A stretch of 64,000 nucleotides of DNA, from NCBI RefSeq assembly GCF_001650905.1, contig NZ_LXYG01000019.1, positions 1 through 64,000 on the forward strand. Reading direction: 5' to 3'. The notes beneath the pieces are model-generated. The model had not been told where the DNA came from and did no database searches. It was given only the letters and a program-made list of their open reading frames with translations. This document shows positions 53,099 through 62,302 of the stretch, piece after piece. Source of the stretch: Balneola sp. EhC07. Its GTDB lineage: Bacteria > Bacteroidota > Rhodothermia > Balneolales > Balneolaceae. The position numbers and the translations under genes are program-made. Each line of letters starts with the position of its first letter. The first letter of the stretch is position 1.

Positions 53099-54118
53099 CT
53101 ATTTTTCTTTTCGATAAGCCGGAACAAGGTAAGCAAATGTAAAGCACAACAATGCTAATGCCCCCATCCATTGATATTGGTTTTTATAGTCAGCGTATTC
53201 CTGACTTGAGAATTCTCCCTTTTCAAGTTCATCTACCCGAGCAAGAAAAGCGTCAATTCCGTCATTTCCTCTTTCAATTGCGTAATAGGTACCGTTCCCT
53301 CTGCTCGCTATTTGTCTGAGTTCATCACTTTGTAATGAAGTAGTTACTACTTTACCGGATCTGTCTCTCTTATATCCAATCAAGTTTGAAGAATTTTCTT
53401 CGTAAAGAGGGATTGTAGTACCCTCATCCGTTCCTATGCCTAATGTGTATACATAAATATTCTTATCGATCAAGTCTTGCAGAGGTGCATCATAAGATTG
53501 CCCGTGATCTTCCCCATCAGAAATTATCAAAAGTACTTTAGCAGCTTCAGTTTCATTTTCTTCCAGTGATTCAAATGCAGTTATTGCAGTTTCCATTGCT
53601 GCTTTAAAATCAGTTGCAGAGCTTGGCATTTGATCCGTGTCAGCAATATCGAGAAAAAGCTTAAGCGCTGAATAATCTAAAGTCATCGGGCTTTGAAGAT
53701 ATGCTTCCCCTGTAAAAACTATTAAACCAACCCGGTCTCCTTTCAACCTTTCAATAAGTCTGTTGATCTCGAACTTAGCTTTTTCTAATCTGCTCGGTCG
53801 AACATCTTCTGCATTCATGCTCGCAGAAAGATCTAGCGCAATCAACATATCAACGCCCTGCCTTTTAACTTCCCGAACTTCAGTACCAATTTTTGGGCCG
53901 GCCATTGCGAGTAAAAGAAAGGACAATCCGGCAATAACAAAAACGCTTTTTAGTACATCACCTGGTTTCCAGAAACCTTTCCTTAGCTTAGCGAAAAGTT
54001 GTTCGTTAAAGATTCTCTCTCTCTTTTTCTTGAGGGCTTTAGTTCTTAACCACACTCCTGCAATCAACACCGGAATGAGGATTAGTAACCAAAGTAATAA
54101 TGGGGACTGCCAGATCAT
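53099..54118 (-). CDS. BatA/BatB-like VWA domain membrane protein
   Basis: 339 residues. TM helices at about 7-25 and 58-76, a von Willebrand A domain (about 90-290) with an intact MIDAS start DLSASMN, and a C-terminal TM (about 315-332) ending in RKEK. This is the topology of BatA/BatB from Bacteroides aerotolerance operons. The usual neighbours BatC, BatD, MoxR and DUF58 are not adjacent. Only the DUF4175 gene nearby, convergent with this operon, recalls that setting. Confidence 0.88.
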   Translation of the reverse strand: MIWQSPLLLWLLILIPVLIAGVWLRTKALKKKRERIFNEQLFAKLRKGFWKPGDVLKSVFVIAGLSFLLLAMAGPKIGTEVREVKRQGVDMLIALDLSASMNAEDVRPSRLEKAKFEINRLIERLKGDRVGLIVFTGEAYLQSPMTLDYSALKLFLDIADTDQMPSSATDFKAAMETAITAFESLEENETEAAKVLLIISDGEDHGQSYDAPLQDLIDKNIYVYTLGIGTDEGTTIPLYEENSSNLIGYKRDRSGKVVTTSLQSDELRQIASRGNGTYYAIERGNDGIDAFLARVDELEKGEFSSQEYADYKNQYQWMGALALLCFTFAYLVPAYRKEK

Positions 54119-54164
54119 GATTTTTTTATTTAATGAAAAATAGGAAACAGACTCGACACATGTG

Positions 54165-54210
54165 AATTAAGAATTCAAAATTTATAATTCTCAATTTTGA
54201 ATTCTTAATT
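54165..54210. terminator. Perfect palindrome over the glycerate kinase stop codon
   Basis: AATTAAGAATTCAAAATT (54165-54182) and its exact complement (54193-54210) with a 10-base loop. The right arm contains the kinase stop codon. AT-rich, likely a 3'-end stabiliser or terminator. Confidence 0.55.
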
Positions 54211-55491
54211 TATTAGAACTATCTGCAAATCCATAAGATTAATTCCAGTTGGTCCTGTTCGTAAATGCGTTTCCGATTTTTTATGAAATTCATATGAATT
54301 GTTATCTGACAAAAGCTTCTCCGGTTCAACTTTATTCTTTCTGGCCAATAAGGTCGTATTTGAATTTACAATTGCTCCGGCGACATCAGTTGTACCATCT
54401 ATTCCATCTGTATCCATACTTAATAATGAGATTGAATGCTGTCCTTCAATCGATAATGCAACCATCAAAGCCAACTCCTGATTTCGCCCACCCTTTCCAT
54501 TGCCTTTAACTTGTACAGTACTTTCTCCTTGATAAACTAAAGCTGATGGTTTTTTCATCTCGTTATTACCACTCAATATAGATATAGCTTTTCCACAAAT
54601 TTCTTTTGACACTTGTTGAACAGAGCCTGAATACGCTTCTTTTCGGACCCAGACATTATATCCTTGTCCTTCTAAATATTTAGCTAACCTCTTCTTTAAT
54701 GTGTCAGAACTAGATAATAGCTGAGCTTTATGATTTAATGGTTCAAACTCATCAGGTTTAGGAGTTTCGGGAATATATCCCTCGACCCCGCAGATCAAAT
54801 GCTCCTGAATTGAAACCGGAACACTGTCCCAAATCTCTAAATTCTTTAAAATTTGAACAGCCTCTACAAAAGTTGAAGGATCCGCAACTGTGGGACCACT
54901 TCCTATTGTACTTATATCATCTCCGGGAACATCAGATTCTATCAAAGATATCAGATTGATATGCTCTATCTCTTCTGAAAGCTTTCCTCCTTTCAAATCA
55001 CAAACATGTTTACGAACAATATTCATCTCATGGATAGAAGCGCCTGATTTAAGAAGCAGATCATATAGTACTTTAATTTCATCAATTTCGATTCCAAATG
55101 GGGGAATTGTCAGCATCGAAGATGTTCCTCCTGAAATGCAAAAAATCAATGTATTACCGGCAGGTATTCTACGTACAAAATCCAATACCTCATAAGAAGC
55201 GGCTACGGTGTTTGAATCCGGTATGGGATGAGAACCACCAAAAATCTGAATTTTATTAGAAATAAAACCCTCATGATCATCCGATACAACTATTCCGTCA
55301 TATAGTTGATCGCCATATTTCTCAACAATTTGAGAAGCCATCTTCAAAGAACCTTTTCCTACGGCAACCAGATATATTTTACCATGGATACTGTCTTCAA
55401 TTTCAAAAGGCACTTTCTTGCCGTCTTCAGAAACAACCAATTCCGGAATTTGTAAAAGCACATTGTATTGTTTTTCTAGTGTTTCCTTCAT
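54205..55491 (-). CDS. Glycerate 2-kinase (DUF4147/MOFRL family)
   Basis: 428 residues. The N-terminal DUF4147 domain contains VAVGKGSLKMA, GGSHPIPD and FCISGGTSSML. The C-terminal MOFRL domain holds the GGRNQELAL motif and ends with TDGIDGTTDVAGAI. It phosphorylates D-glycerate to 2-phosphoglycerate. Its start overlaps the preceding membrane protein stop by 4 bases, placing it in the exosortase operon, which is an odd partner. Confidence 0.9.
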   Translation of the reverse strand: MKETLEKQYNVLLQIPELVVSEDGKKVPFEIEDSIHGKIYLVAVGKGSLKMASQIVEKYGDQLYDGIVVSDDHEGFISNKIQIFGGSHPIPDSNTVAASYEVLDFVRRIPAGNTLIFCISGGTSSMLTIPPFGIEIDEIKVLYDLLLKSGASIHEMNIVRKHVCDLKGGKLSEEIEHINLISLIESDVPGDDISTIGSGPTVADPSTFVEAVQILKNLEIWDSVPVSIQEHLICGVEGYIPETPKPDEFEPLNHKAQLLSSSDTLKKRLAKYLEGQGYNVWVRKEAYSGSVQQVSKEICGKAISILSGNNEMKKPSALVYQGESTVQVKGNGKGGRNQELALMVALSIEGQHSISLLSMDTDGIDGTTDVAGAIVNSNTTLLARKNKVEPEKLLSDNNSYEFHKKSETHLRTGPTGINLMDLQIVLIN

Positions 55492-55970
55492 TCTGAGTCT
55501 TCGTTTTTTCGACGATACATTATATAAATTGGTATTCCGAGACTACCCAGAGGTGATAAATATCTGGTTAGGAAATCCATAATCTCCAGAAAAAAAAGAT
55601 TTCCGTTACTTCCCGGTATAAAGCTCAAAAAAGCTATTAACCAAAATCCGATTTGAATGAGAATAAGTATGCCAAAATCCTCCCATCTTGCCTGTAACCA
55701 TATAAGGCAAACAGAGCTAAAAAGGAAGAACATCCCAAAAGGCACCTTAAACACAAACTTCTTTGAAAAATCGCCGTCACTGTAAACTGTAGTAATTCCT
55801 ACTGAGCTTTGTTGAAACTGATCCACTCCTGAAACTTCGATCTTACTTTTTATCAGATCAGCAACATTTGATCTAATCGGACGGAGTCCCATAAAGTAAA
55901 AGCCTACGAATAAAATTATTAATAATAAGCGCTTCAACACATTAAGCTGATTGAGTTTTAGGTAACTCAT
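55488..55970 (-). CDS. Exosortase-associated membrane protein
   Basis: 160 residues with four TM helices (about 14-30, 75-93, 97-118, 130-150) and a periplasmic loop of about 45 residues after the first. It has no catalytic motif. It overlaps the exosortase gene by 29 bases and the kinase gene by 4, as the small partners of XrtF/XrtX-type exosortases do. Confidence 0.75.
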   Translation of the reverse strand: MSYLKLNQLNVLKRLLLIILFVGFYFMGLRPIRSNVADLIKSKIEVSGVDQFQQSSVGITTVYSDGDFSKKFVFKVPFGMFFLFSSVCLIWLQARWEDFGILILIQIGFWLIAFLSFIPGSNGNLFFLEIMDFLTRYLSPLGSLGIPIYIMYRRKNEDSE

Positions 55971-56460
55971 TAAAATTCACCCAAACCATCCATAACAGAA
56001 AAATAGAGATATAAAAAATCGTTGTTGTGGAATAATCATGTGTAAAATCAAAAAATGCCGGCCACTCTGCCTGAGTAATAGTGAGTATTACTATTCTGAC
56101 TAAATTAATAATATAGATTGCACAAATCCCTATAATTGAGAAGCTTAATCTATTTTTCCATGAACCCGGATAAGCAAGAATGAAACCGAGAAAAAGTCCC
56201 ATTGCTGCAATACCATTACATCCATCAACCACCTCAATACCTGAGTTTCCGTAGATCCCTATGATTCGGTTATAAGCAAAGGTTTCATATCCCAGCCATT
56301 GTACAATCCCATTACTATTAGAAATGATGTTATGCGAGATCCATTCATCAAGGCTACCGTCCGGAAGCAACCAAAGCTCATATACTATATACCAGACTAC
56401 AAAAAATCCTAATGCCTTAAGAATAAATTTTGTGAGAGGAGATTTCAGTGAAATATTCAT
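55942..56460 (-). CDS. Exosortase family transpeptidase (XrtX/XrtF-like)
   Basis: 172 residues, a short exosortase with about five TM helices. The catalytic triad is present: Cys81 in VVDGCNGIAAMG, Arg122 in INLVRIVIL, and His141 in DFTHDYSTT. These enzymes process C-terminal sorting signals and attach surface proteins in EPS-producing bacteria. It starts in the ATGA overlap with the aminotransferase stop. No substrate with a recognisable sorting tail was seen in the window. Confidence 0.85.
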   Translation of the reverse strand: MNISLKSPLTKFILKALGFFVVWYIVYELWLLPDGSLDEWISHNIISNSNGIVQWLGYETFAYNRIIGIYGNSGIEVVDGCNGIAAMGLFLGFILAYPGSWKNRLSFSIIGICAIYIINLVRIVILTITQAEWPAFFDFTHDYSTTTIFYISIFLLWMVWVNFNELPKTQSA

Positions 56461-57677
56461 GACATAAATTGTGAAATTTTTCGTGCCACTTCTTTTACCT
56501 GTTCATCAGCTAACTCAGGAAATATAGGCAAAGAAATTGCAGTTCTGCTTGCACATACAGCATTAGGACAATCTTCAGCAGCATATCCAAGATCAGAAAA
56601 ACATTCTTGTATATGAAGCGGAACAGGATAGTATACAGCGTTTCCAATCTTTTCCGAATCCAAAAACTCTGAAAGACCATCTCGATTCTTTACCCGTACT
56701 GTATACTGATGATAAATATGAAATCCGTTTTCTTCAGGGGCTCCTGTAGTTTCTTTAGGTAAAACTATTTTCCCGTCAGGAAATTCACAACTCGAATGTG
56801 ATTCGCATTCAGAACAACCCTCATATTCTGAAACCAAACCTGATTCTTGAAATAAAGAATTATATAAATGAGCAATTTCGTTTCGTCTCTGCGACCACTC
56901 ATTCAGATATTTCAATTTAACGCTGAGAACAGCCGCTTGAATAGCATCTAACCTGCTGTTTATACCAACGTATTTATGGTGGTACTTTGGTTTTGCTCCA
57001 TGTAGCCTTAGAATATTAGTCTTTTCAGCTAATGCATCGTTTTTAACAGTAATCAAGCCTCCATCGCCATAGGCACCGAGGTTTTTACTTGGGAAAAAAC
57101 TAAAGCATCCAAAATCTCCAATGGTTCCTGCATCTTTTCCTTTACATTTTGAGCCTATAGATTGAGCAGCATCTTCAATAACAAAAAGGTCATATTCTTT
57201 GGCGATTTCCATGATCGGATCCATATCAGCCATTTGTCCATATAAATGAACCGGAATAATTGCTTTTATCTTTTCGATCGGAATCTGAAGCTTTTTAGCC
57301 AGATCACTTTCACCTTCCAAAAACTCACGGATCTTTTCAGGATCAATGTTAAAACTGTGATGTTCTATATCTATAAAGATCGGAATTGCACCTAATCTAG
57401 ATATTGCTCCTGCAGTTGCAAAAAAAGTAAATGGAGAAGTAATAACATAATCGCCGGGCTCTATATCTATTGCCATCAATGCCAAAAGCAACGCATCTGA
57501 ACCCGAGGCACAGCCTAATGAATGGTTAGCTTTTGTATACCGATTAACTTCTTTCTCAAAATCCTTTACTGATTCCCCCATTATGAAATATTGAGAATCC
57601 AAGACCTTATGAATGCTATCATCCACTTCTTTTTTAATAGATCGGTATTGAGCTTGTAAATCCAGTAATGGTATCAT
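56457..57677 (-). CDS. DegT/DnrJ/EryC1/StrS aminotransferase (WbpE-like) with Cys-rich insertion
   Basis: 406 residues with PLP-lysine K198 in SFFPSKNLGAYGDGG, the VIEDAAQSIGS motif and a typical start IPLLDLQAQY. It transaminates a 3-keto nucleotide sugar, plausibly UDP-2-acetamido-3-keto-GlcNAcA given WbpB- and WbpD-like neighbours. It is longer than usual because of an insertion at about 286-319 that contains three Cys (C288, C291, C297; EGCSECESHSSC) and may bind metal. It overlaps the exosortase gene by 4 bases. Confidence 0.9.
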   Translation of the reverse strand: MIPLLDLQAQYRSIKKEVDDSIHKVLDSQYFIMGESVKDFEKEVNRYTKANHSLGCASGSDALLLALMAIDIEPGDYVITSPFTFFATAGAISRLGAIPIFIDIEHHSFNIDPEKIREFLEGESDLAKKLQIPIEKIKAIIPVHLYGQMADMDPIMEIAKEYDLFVIEDAAQSIGSKCKGKDAGTIGDFGCFSFFPSKNLGAYGDGGLITVKNDALAEKTNILRLHGAKPKYHHKYVGINSRLDAIQAAVLSVKLKYLNEWSQRRNEIAHLYNSLFQESGLVSEYEGCSECESHSSCEFPDGKIVLPKETTGAPEENGFHIYHQYTVRVKNRDGLSEFLDSEKIGNAVYYPVPLHIQECFSDLGYAAEDCPNAVCASRTAISLPIFPELADEQVKEVARKISQFMS

Positions 57678-57767
57678 CAGAAATATTTATTTTTTATAAA
57701 GTGGAAGGTAAAAAATGAATTTAGTCTTGAAAAAGTAAACTTACCTTTTGGTATCTGAAATTGGTGT

Positions 57768-58337
57768 TTAGCCTGGAAATATTTCTCCATTTTTTAAGAA
57801 ATATTCTTCTCCTGTTTCTTCACACTTTGCTTTATTTGACTCATCAAATCGAAGTCTGATACCTGCTTTAGAAACCCAACCAATTTGTTTAGCCGGATTC
57901 CCAACAACCAAAGCATAAGGATTTACCGGTTTTGTTATTACAGATCCGGCTCCAATAAATGCATATTCACCAATTTTATTACCACATACGATCGTGGCAT
58001 TTGCTCCAATAGAAGCCCCTTGTTCAACTATTGTTTTTTTATATTCTTCCTTTCGGGTTACATGACTTCTGGGATTAATTACATTAGTAAAAACCATGGA
58101 CGGACCGCAAAATACATCATCTTTTAAAATAACTTCATCATAAATAGACACATTATTCTGAACTCTTACATTATTTCCTAAAACCGCTTTACCTCCCACA
58201 AATACATTCTGACCTAGCACACAATTACTCCCAATTTCTGCTCCTGAAATAACATGGACCCAGTGCCATATTTTGGTGCCTTCACCGATTTGCACATCTT
58301 TTTCAACAATAGCGGTTTTGTCTATATACACACTCAA
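57768..58337 (-). CDS. Acyltransferase with left-handed beta-helix (WbpD-like)
   Basis: 189 residues of hexapeptide repeats ([40 protein letters not shown]). This matches the N-acetyltransferase that completes UDP-2,3-diacetamido-2,3-dideoxy-glucuronic acid. The upstream spacer contains a heptamer microsatellite. Confidence 0.88.
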   Translation of the reverse strand: MSVYIDKTAIVEKDVQIGEGTKIWHWVHVISGAEIGSNCVLGQNVFVGGKAVLGNNVRVQNNVSIYDEVILKDDVFCGPSMVFTNVINPRSHVTRKEEYKKTIVEQGASIGANATIVCGNKIGEYAFIGAGSVITKPVNPYALVVGNPAKQIGWVSKAGIRLRFDESNKAKCEETGEEYFLKNGEIFPG

Positions 58338-58366
58338 CGTAATAAATTTAGTTTTGATTTGAATTT

Positions 58367-58407
58367 AGCTGATAGCTGATAGCTGATAGCTGATAGCTGA
58401 TAGCTGA
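58367..58407. repeat. Tandem heptamer AGCTGAT, about six units
   Basis: AGCTGAT repeated five times plus a sixth partial unit, flanked by inverted sequences TTTAGTTTTGATT and AATCAAAACTAAA. It lies between the WbpB-like stop and the WbpD-like start, about 30 bases before the latter. Confidence 0.9.
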
Positions 58408-58440
58408 ATATAATCAAAACTAAAAACTCTGCACTAAAAA

Positions 58441-59469
58441 TTACTTTATGAAGCCGCCGGCTCTGTATATTTTTTCAATAAAACCAACCACCTTCATTCC
58501 TTCAAATACATTAGTGGTTGCAGATTCATGGCCTTTTAATGCATTAACAACATTCTCGATTACATAATGGTGATTAGCTGCACTTCCTTTATACGGCCCG
58601 TAATCATTTGGAGGATTGGTTTCAGGAAGATCCGGTTTTTCATAGTTTTCAATATGGCAGTATTCGATCTCGTTCATATACTGACCGCCAACTTTCAGGC
58701 TCCCTTTGGTTCCCACTACCGTTATACTGCTTTCCATATTTTTATCCCAACATGAAGTTGAGTAATTCAGACAACCTATGCCCCCTTTTAAAAATTCAAA
58801 CTGAGCAAATCCTGAGTCATCAAAATTTTCAAGATCGGAATGTGTGAAATTCTTGATTACAGACCTAACATTTTTAATATCCCCAAACACCCAATATAGT
58901 AAATCTATGAAATGGCTGAATTGAGTAAAAAGAGCGCCTCCATCTAGATCATTTGTGCCTCTCCAATCACTCGTAGAATAATATCTTTGATCTCTGTTCC
59001 AATAACAATTTGTTTGTACCATCAGAATATCCCCGAGTATATTCTCAGATACTACTTTTTTTAACCAAAGTGACGGTGGACTATATCTGTTTTGTTTAAC
59101 TACAAAAGCCTGTTTACCTGTTTCTATCATTGTTGATAAAACTTTCTCACAACTTTCCAATGTAAGCCCCATTGGTTTTTCTATTACAACATGATAGCCT
59201 GCTTCTAACAATTTTATCGCATAATCAGTATGGAAGCCATTAGGAGTAGCAATATTTACAACTTCAGATTCAAGTTTATCTTTAATCAGGAAGTCTTGAA
59301 TTGATGTATATTTTTCAGGGTTAAGATTAAGTGAATGAGCTGCTTCAAGTTGTACAGCATCAGTATCTACAACTGATATCAATTCAGAATCTTTATACTC
59401 ATGTATAATTTTGGCGTGACGCTGACCGATCCTCCCAAAGCCGAGTACAGAAAACTTAATCTTGCTCAT
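58441..59469 (-). CDS. Gfo/Idh/MocA oxidoreductase (WbpB-like)
   Basis: 342 residues. NAD-binding FSVLGFGRIGQRHAKII, active-site EKPMGLT (Lys) and the DGGALFTQFSHFIDLL segment of the substrate domain. It fits UDP-N-acetylglucosaminuronate 3-dehydrogenase of the WbpA-B-E-D pathway. It starts at the exact last base of the ugd gene (1-base overlap). Confidence 0.85.
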   Translation of the reverse strand: MSKIKFSVLGFGRIGQRHAKIIHEYKDSELISVVDTDAVQLEAAHSLNLNPEKYTSIQDFLIKDKLESEVVNIATPNGFHTDYAIKLLEAGYHVVIEKPMGLTLESCEKVLSTMIETGKQAFVVKQNRYSPPSLWLKKVVSENILGDILMVQTNCYWNRDQRYYSTSDWRGTNDLDGGALFTQFSHFIDLLYWVFGDIKNVRSVIKNFTHSDLENFDDSGFAQFEFLKGGIGCLNYSTSCWDKNMESSITVVGTKGSLKVGGQYMNEIEYCHIENYEKPDLPETNPPNDYGPYKGSAANHHYVIENVVNALKGHESATTNVFEGMKVVGFIEKIYRAGGFIK

Positions 59470-60641
59470 TAATCTTGCCCAAAAAGGTCTCTGGTGTAAA
59501 CTTTATCCACTACATCTTCTATTTCTGTAACCATTCTGTTGGCAACAATTACATCTGACATTTTCTTAAAAGCATCTAAGTCTCTGATAACCTTTGAATG
59601 ATAAAATTCATCTTCTTTTAGATAGGGCTCAAAAACTACTACTTCAATTCCTTTAGCCTTGATTCGTTTCATTATGCCTTGAATGGCACTAGCCCGGAAA
59701 TTATCAGAACCTTGCTTCATCACCAATCGATAAATACCAACTATTTTAGGTTCATTCTTAATGATCTGTCTTGCAATGAAATCTTTTCGAGTTCTGTTTG
59801 CATCAACTATTGCTCTTATCAAATTATTAGGAACATCTTGGAAATTCGCTAATAATTGTTTGGTATCTTTTGGAAGGCAATAACCTCCGTATCCAAAAGA
59901 GGGATTGTTATAGTGATCTCCAATACGAGGGTCTAAACCCACACCTTCAATTACCTGCTCACTACTTAATGAATGAGTTTCGCAATAAGAATCTAATTCA
60001 TTAAAATAAGCCACTCTCATTGCCAAATAAGTATTTGAAAATAACTTAATAGCCTCAGCTTCAGTTGAATCAGTGAATAAAACAGGAATTTCATTCTCAC
60101 TTTTTTTTGATCCTTCAACTAATAGCGCTGCGAACCTTTCGGCTCTCTCCGAACGTTCTCCAACTACAATTCTGGAAGGATTTAAATTATCGAACAGCGC
60201 CTTCCCTTCCCGTAGAAATTCAGGAGAGAATATCAAGTTTTCACACCCAAGTTCTTTTTTGGTTTTTTCGACATAACCAACCGGAACCGTAGATTTAACA
60301 ACCATGACTGCTTCCGGGTTTTTTTCCATTACATCTTTGATTACATATTCCACCGAACTTGTATCAAAAAAATTGGTGTCCGGATCATAATTAGTAGGAG
60401 TTGCTATAATCACAAACTCAGCACCTTTATAAGCTGTAACAGAATCCAGTGTAGCAGAAAGATTCAGATCATTATTCTTAAAAAAATTCTCTATTTCCTT
60501 GTCTGTTATTGGTGACTTTCTGTTGTTTATGAGATCGACTTTGTCTTTTACAATATCAACCGCTACTACCTCATGATGTTGTGATAAAAGTACCGCAAGA
60601 GATAATCCAACATATCCGGTTCCTGCTACTGCTATTTTCAT
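59469..60641 (-). CDS. ugd: UDP-glucose 6-dehydrogenase
   Basis: 390 residues. It is very close in layout and motifs to E. coli Ugd: [10 protein letters not shown] start, [29 protein letters not shown], catalytic Cys255 in [15 protein letters not shown], and C-terminal YTRDLFG. It makes UDP-glucuronate from UDP-glucose. Since it opens a Wbp-like set that would need UDP-GlcNAc 6-dehydrogenase (WbpA), either it accepts UDP-GlcNAc or WbpA is elsewhere. Overlaps the WbpB-like gene. Confidence 0.92.
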   Translation of the reverse strand: MKIAVAGTGYVGLSLAVLLSQHHEVVAVDIVKDKVDLINNRKSPITDKEIENFFKNNDLNLSATLDSVTAYKGAEFVIIATPTNYDPDTNFFDTSSVEYVIKDVMEKNPEAVMVVKSTVPVGYVEKTKKELGCENLIFSPEFLREGKALFDNLNPSRIVVGERSERAERFAALLVEGSKKSENEIPVLFTDSTEAEAIKLFSNTYLAMRVAYFNELDSYCETHSLSSEQVIEGVGLDPRIGDHYNNPSFGYGGYCLPKDTKQLLANFQDVPNNLIRAIVDANRTRKDFIARQIIKNEPKIVGIYRLVMKQGSDNFRASAIQGIMKRIKAKGIEVVVFEPYLKEDEFYHSKVIRDLDAFKKMSDVIVANRMVTEIEDVVDKVYTRDLFGQD

Positions 60642-60727
60642 AAATTAAACTAATCTGAGAATTTATTGTAAAGTATAGTTTCTAAAGATAATAAGTATCA
60701 TCAAAATATTGCTGTGTAAATTATGAC

Positions 60728-62302
60728 CTATTTTGATTCATTATTTAAAATTTTGGTTAAACTGAGCCTAAAACCAGCTATCAACATGCCCGTCAACTCA
60801 ACGACATCATTATTCTCTATATTGTTTTTATTCTGAACATCGTTAATCCCAAATTCACCTTCTAACCAAAATTCAGGTATTGGATTAAACGATAAATTTA
60901 AAGCCCCTCTGAGTGTTTGTTCAACAGTTCCAGTTAGCACAAACGGAGGCAAACTTCCATCAGGTTCAATTTTATAAAAGGGCTGGTCAATTTCTTGTTC
61001 TCCTTGTAGCAAGAGTGTTATTTCAGGCTTAATTCTTAATCCTTTTAATAAATTGTATGCAAAATGTTCAGTATGTACTGAAGCTAGAACATAATCATTA
61101 AACTGAGTAGCTATTCCACGACCCATATAAAGGTATCTACCGCTTATCTGAGTAGATGTATTGTAACTCTGATATGAAATCACTTCCAATTTAATTCCCA
61201 AATCGGTGTTATAAAATAACTCACTGAAGTTCATCATCCCAATAACACTGGCTGTCATCCTTTCATCATTATTGGTTAAATGAATATCATCCAAGGTTAC
61301 TTGTCCATTCATTGTAAAGCGACCTTTATTCAACCACAATGATCCACCTATAAAAGTATTATTGAAATGATTGTTGGGGTTATTTGTCCTATCAAAGAGT
61401 AAATCATTAAAAGGATTCAGATACTTTAAAGATATTGAAGAAGTATTAGATGAATATAGCGCAGTTCTGAATAAACTTAATCTTAAACTATTATTTGGAC
61501 TCCAATTTATTTTATGAGCAGCTAAATATCTTCTTGTACCATTTATTTGAGGTTCTCTTCCTCCGGTGAATGGATCAAAATCTCCATTTTCACTCAAATT
61601 ATCTAACTCACCAAAAATACCCTCGATATTTAACCGATTATTCCCAAAACGAAAATTTATATTGTCATAAGGAAATGGGTTAGAACTAAGAATTGTAGAG
61701 GACTGACCGTATACTCCCCAATGATTCCTGTAGCGCCCAAAATAAATTTTTAAATACTCTGCCTGATAACCAAAATAGAAATCTTCAGCGCGTGTATGGA
61801 ATCGACCAAACGGATTCACTCCGTCCGGATCTATAAAATAAGTTTCATCTTGTCTGAGATTAAATTGACCACCAAAACTTCCTCCCTCCAAATAAAACTT
61901 AGCGGCACTAATTGGGGAAAAATATAAATTTTTATCTTCTGGTCTTAGTAGGTTTAGTCTATTGGTATTTTTAAAATTAAAACCTCCTTCTATAGAAGCA
62001 TTGATAACCACTGCTTTCTCTTCTACATCTTTGCTTTTGGGTGAAACGACTTTTTTAACCGAGTTATACCAAACCGCTTCGACCTCTGATAGTGTTTCTT
62101 CTTCTACTTTCAGTAGTGCTTCATAGACTTCACCGGTGGTATAGGGCAAAGATGTTGGATCTAATTCTAAAAGAAGTCCTCTATTTTGTAAGTGTGTTAT
62201 ATGATCATACACTCTTAGATTCAAAGTCAGAATCTTATTGGACTGAGCCGAAACCGTAATACTGAAAACAAAAAACAATACCAGCAGGAAGTAAAATCTC
62301 AT
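60728..62302 (-). CDS. Outer membrane beta-barrel, Wzi-like capsule assembly protein
   Basis: 524 residues with signal peptide ending VSAQS. A helical N-terminal bundle (about 25-100) is followed by beta strands with alternating aromatic residues, for example KIYFGRYRNHWG, FRFGNNRLNIEG and a C-terminal strand ending LTKILN. The motif RYRNHWG and the position in the polysaccharide locus favour a Wzi-like role in capsule or EPS attachment. It is family-level recognition, not certain. Confidence 0.65.
   Translation of the reverse strand: MRFYFLLVLFFVFSITVSAQSNKILTLNLRVYDHITHLQNRGLLLELDPTSLPYTTGEVYEALLKVEEETLSEVEAVWYNSVKKVVSPKSKDVEEKAVVINASIEGGFNFKNTNRLNLLRPEDKNLYFSPISAAKFYLEGGSFGGQFNLRQDETYFIDPDGVNPFGRFHTRAEDFYFGYQAEYLKIYFGRYRNHWGVYGQSSTILSSNPFPYDNINFRFGNNRLNIEGIFGELDNLSENGDFDPFTGGREPQINGTRRYLAAHKINWSPNNSLRLSLFRTALYSSNTSSISLKYLNPFNDLLFDRTNNPNNHFNNTFIGGSLWLNKGRFTMNGQVTLDDIHLTNNDERMTASVIGMMNFSELFYNTDLGIKLEVISYQSYNTSTQISGRYLYMGRGIATQFNDYVLASVHTEHFAYNLLKGLRIKPEITLLLQGEQEIDQPFYKIEPDGSLPPFVLTGTVEQTLRGALNLSFNPIPEFWLEGEFGINDVQNKNNIENNDVVELTGMLIAGFRLSLTKILNNESK

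Noticed and set aside
58367-58407. CRISPR-like array
   Set aside because: The heptamer units are head-to-tail without spacers, so it is a microsatellite.
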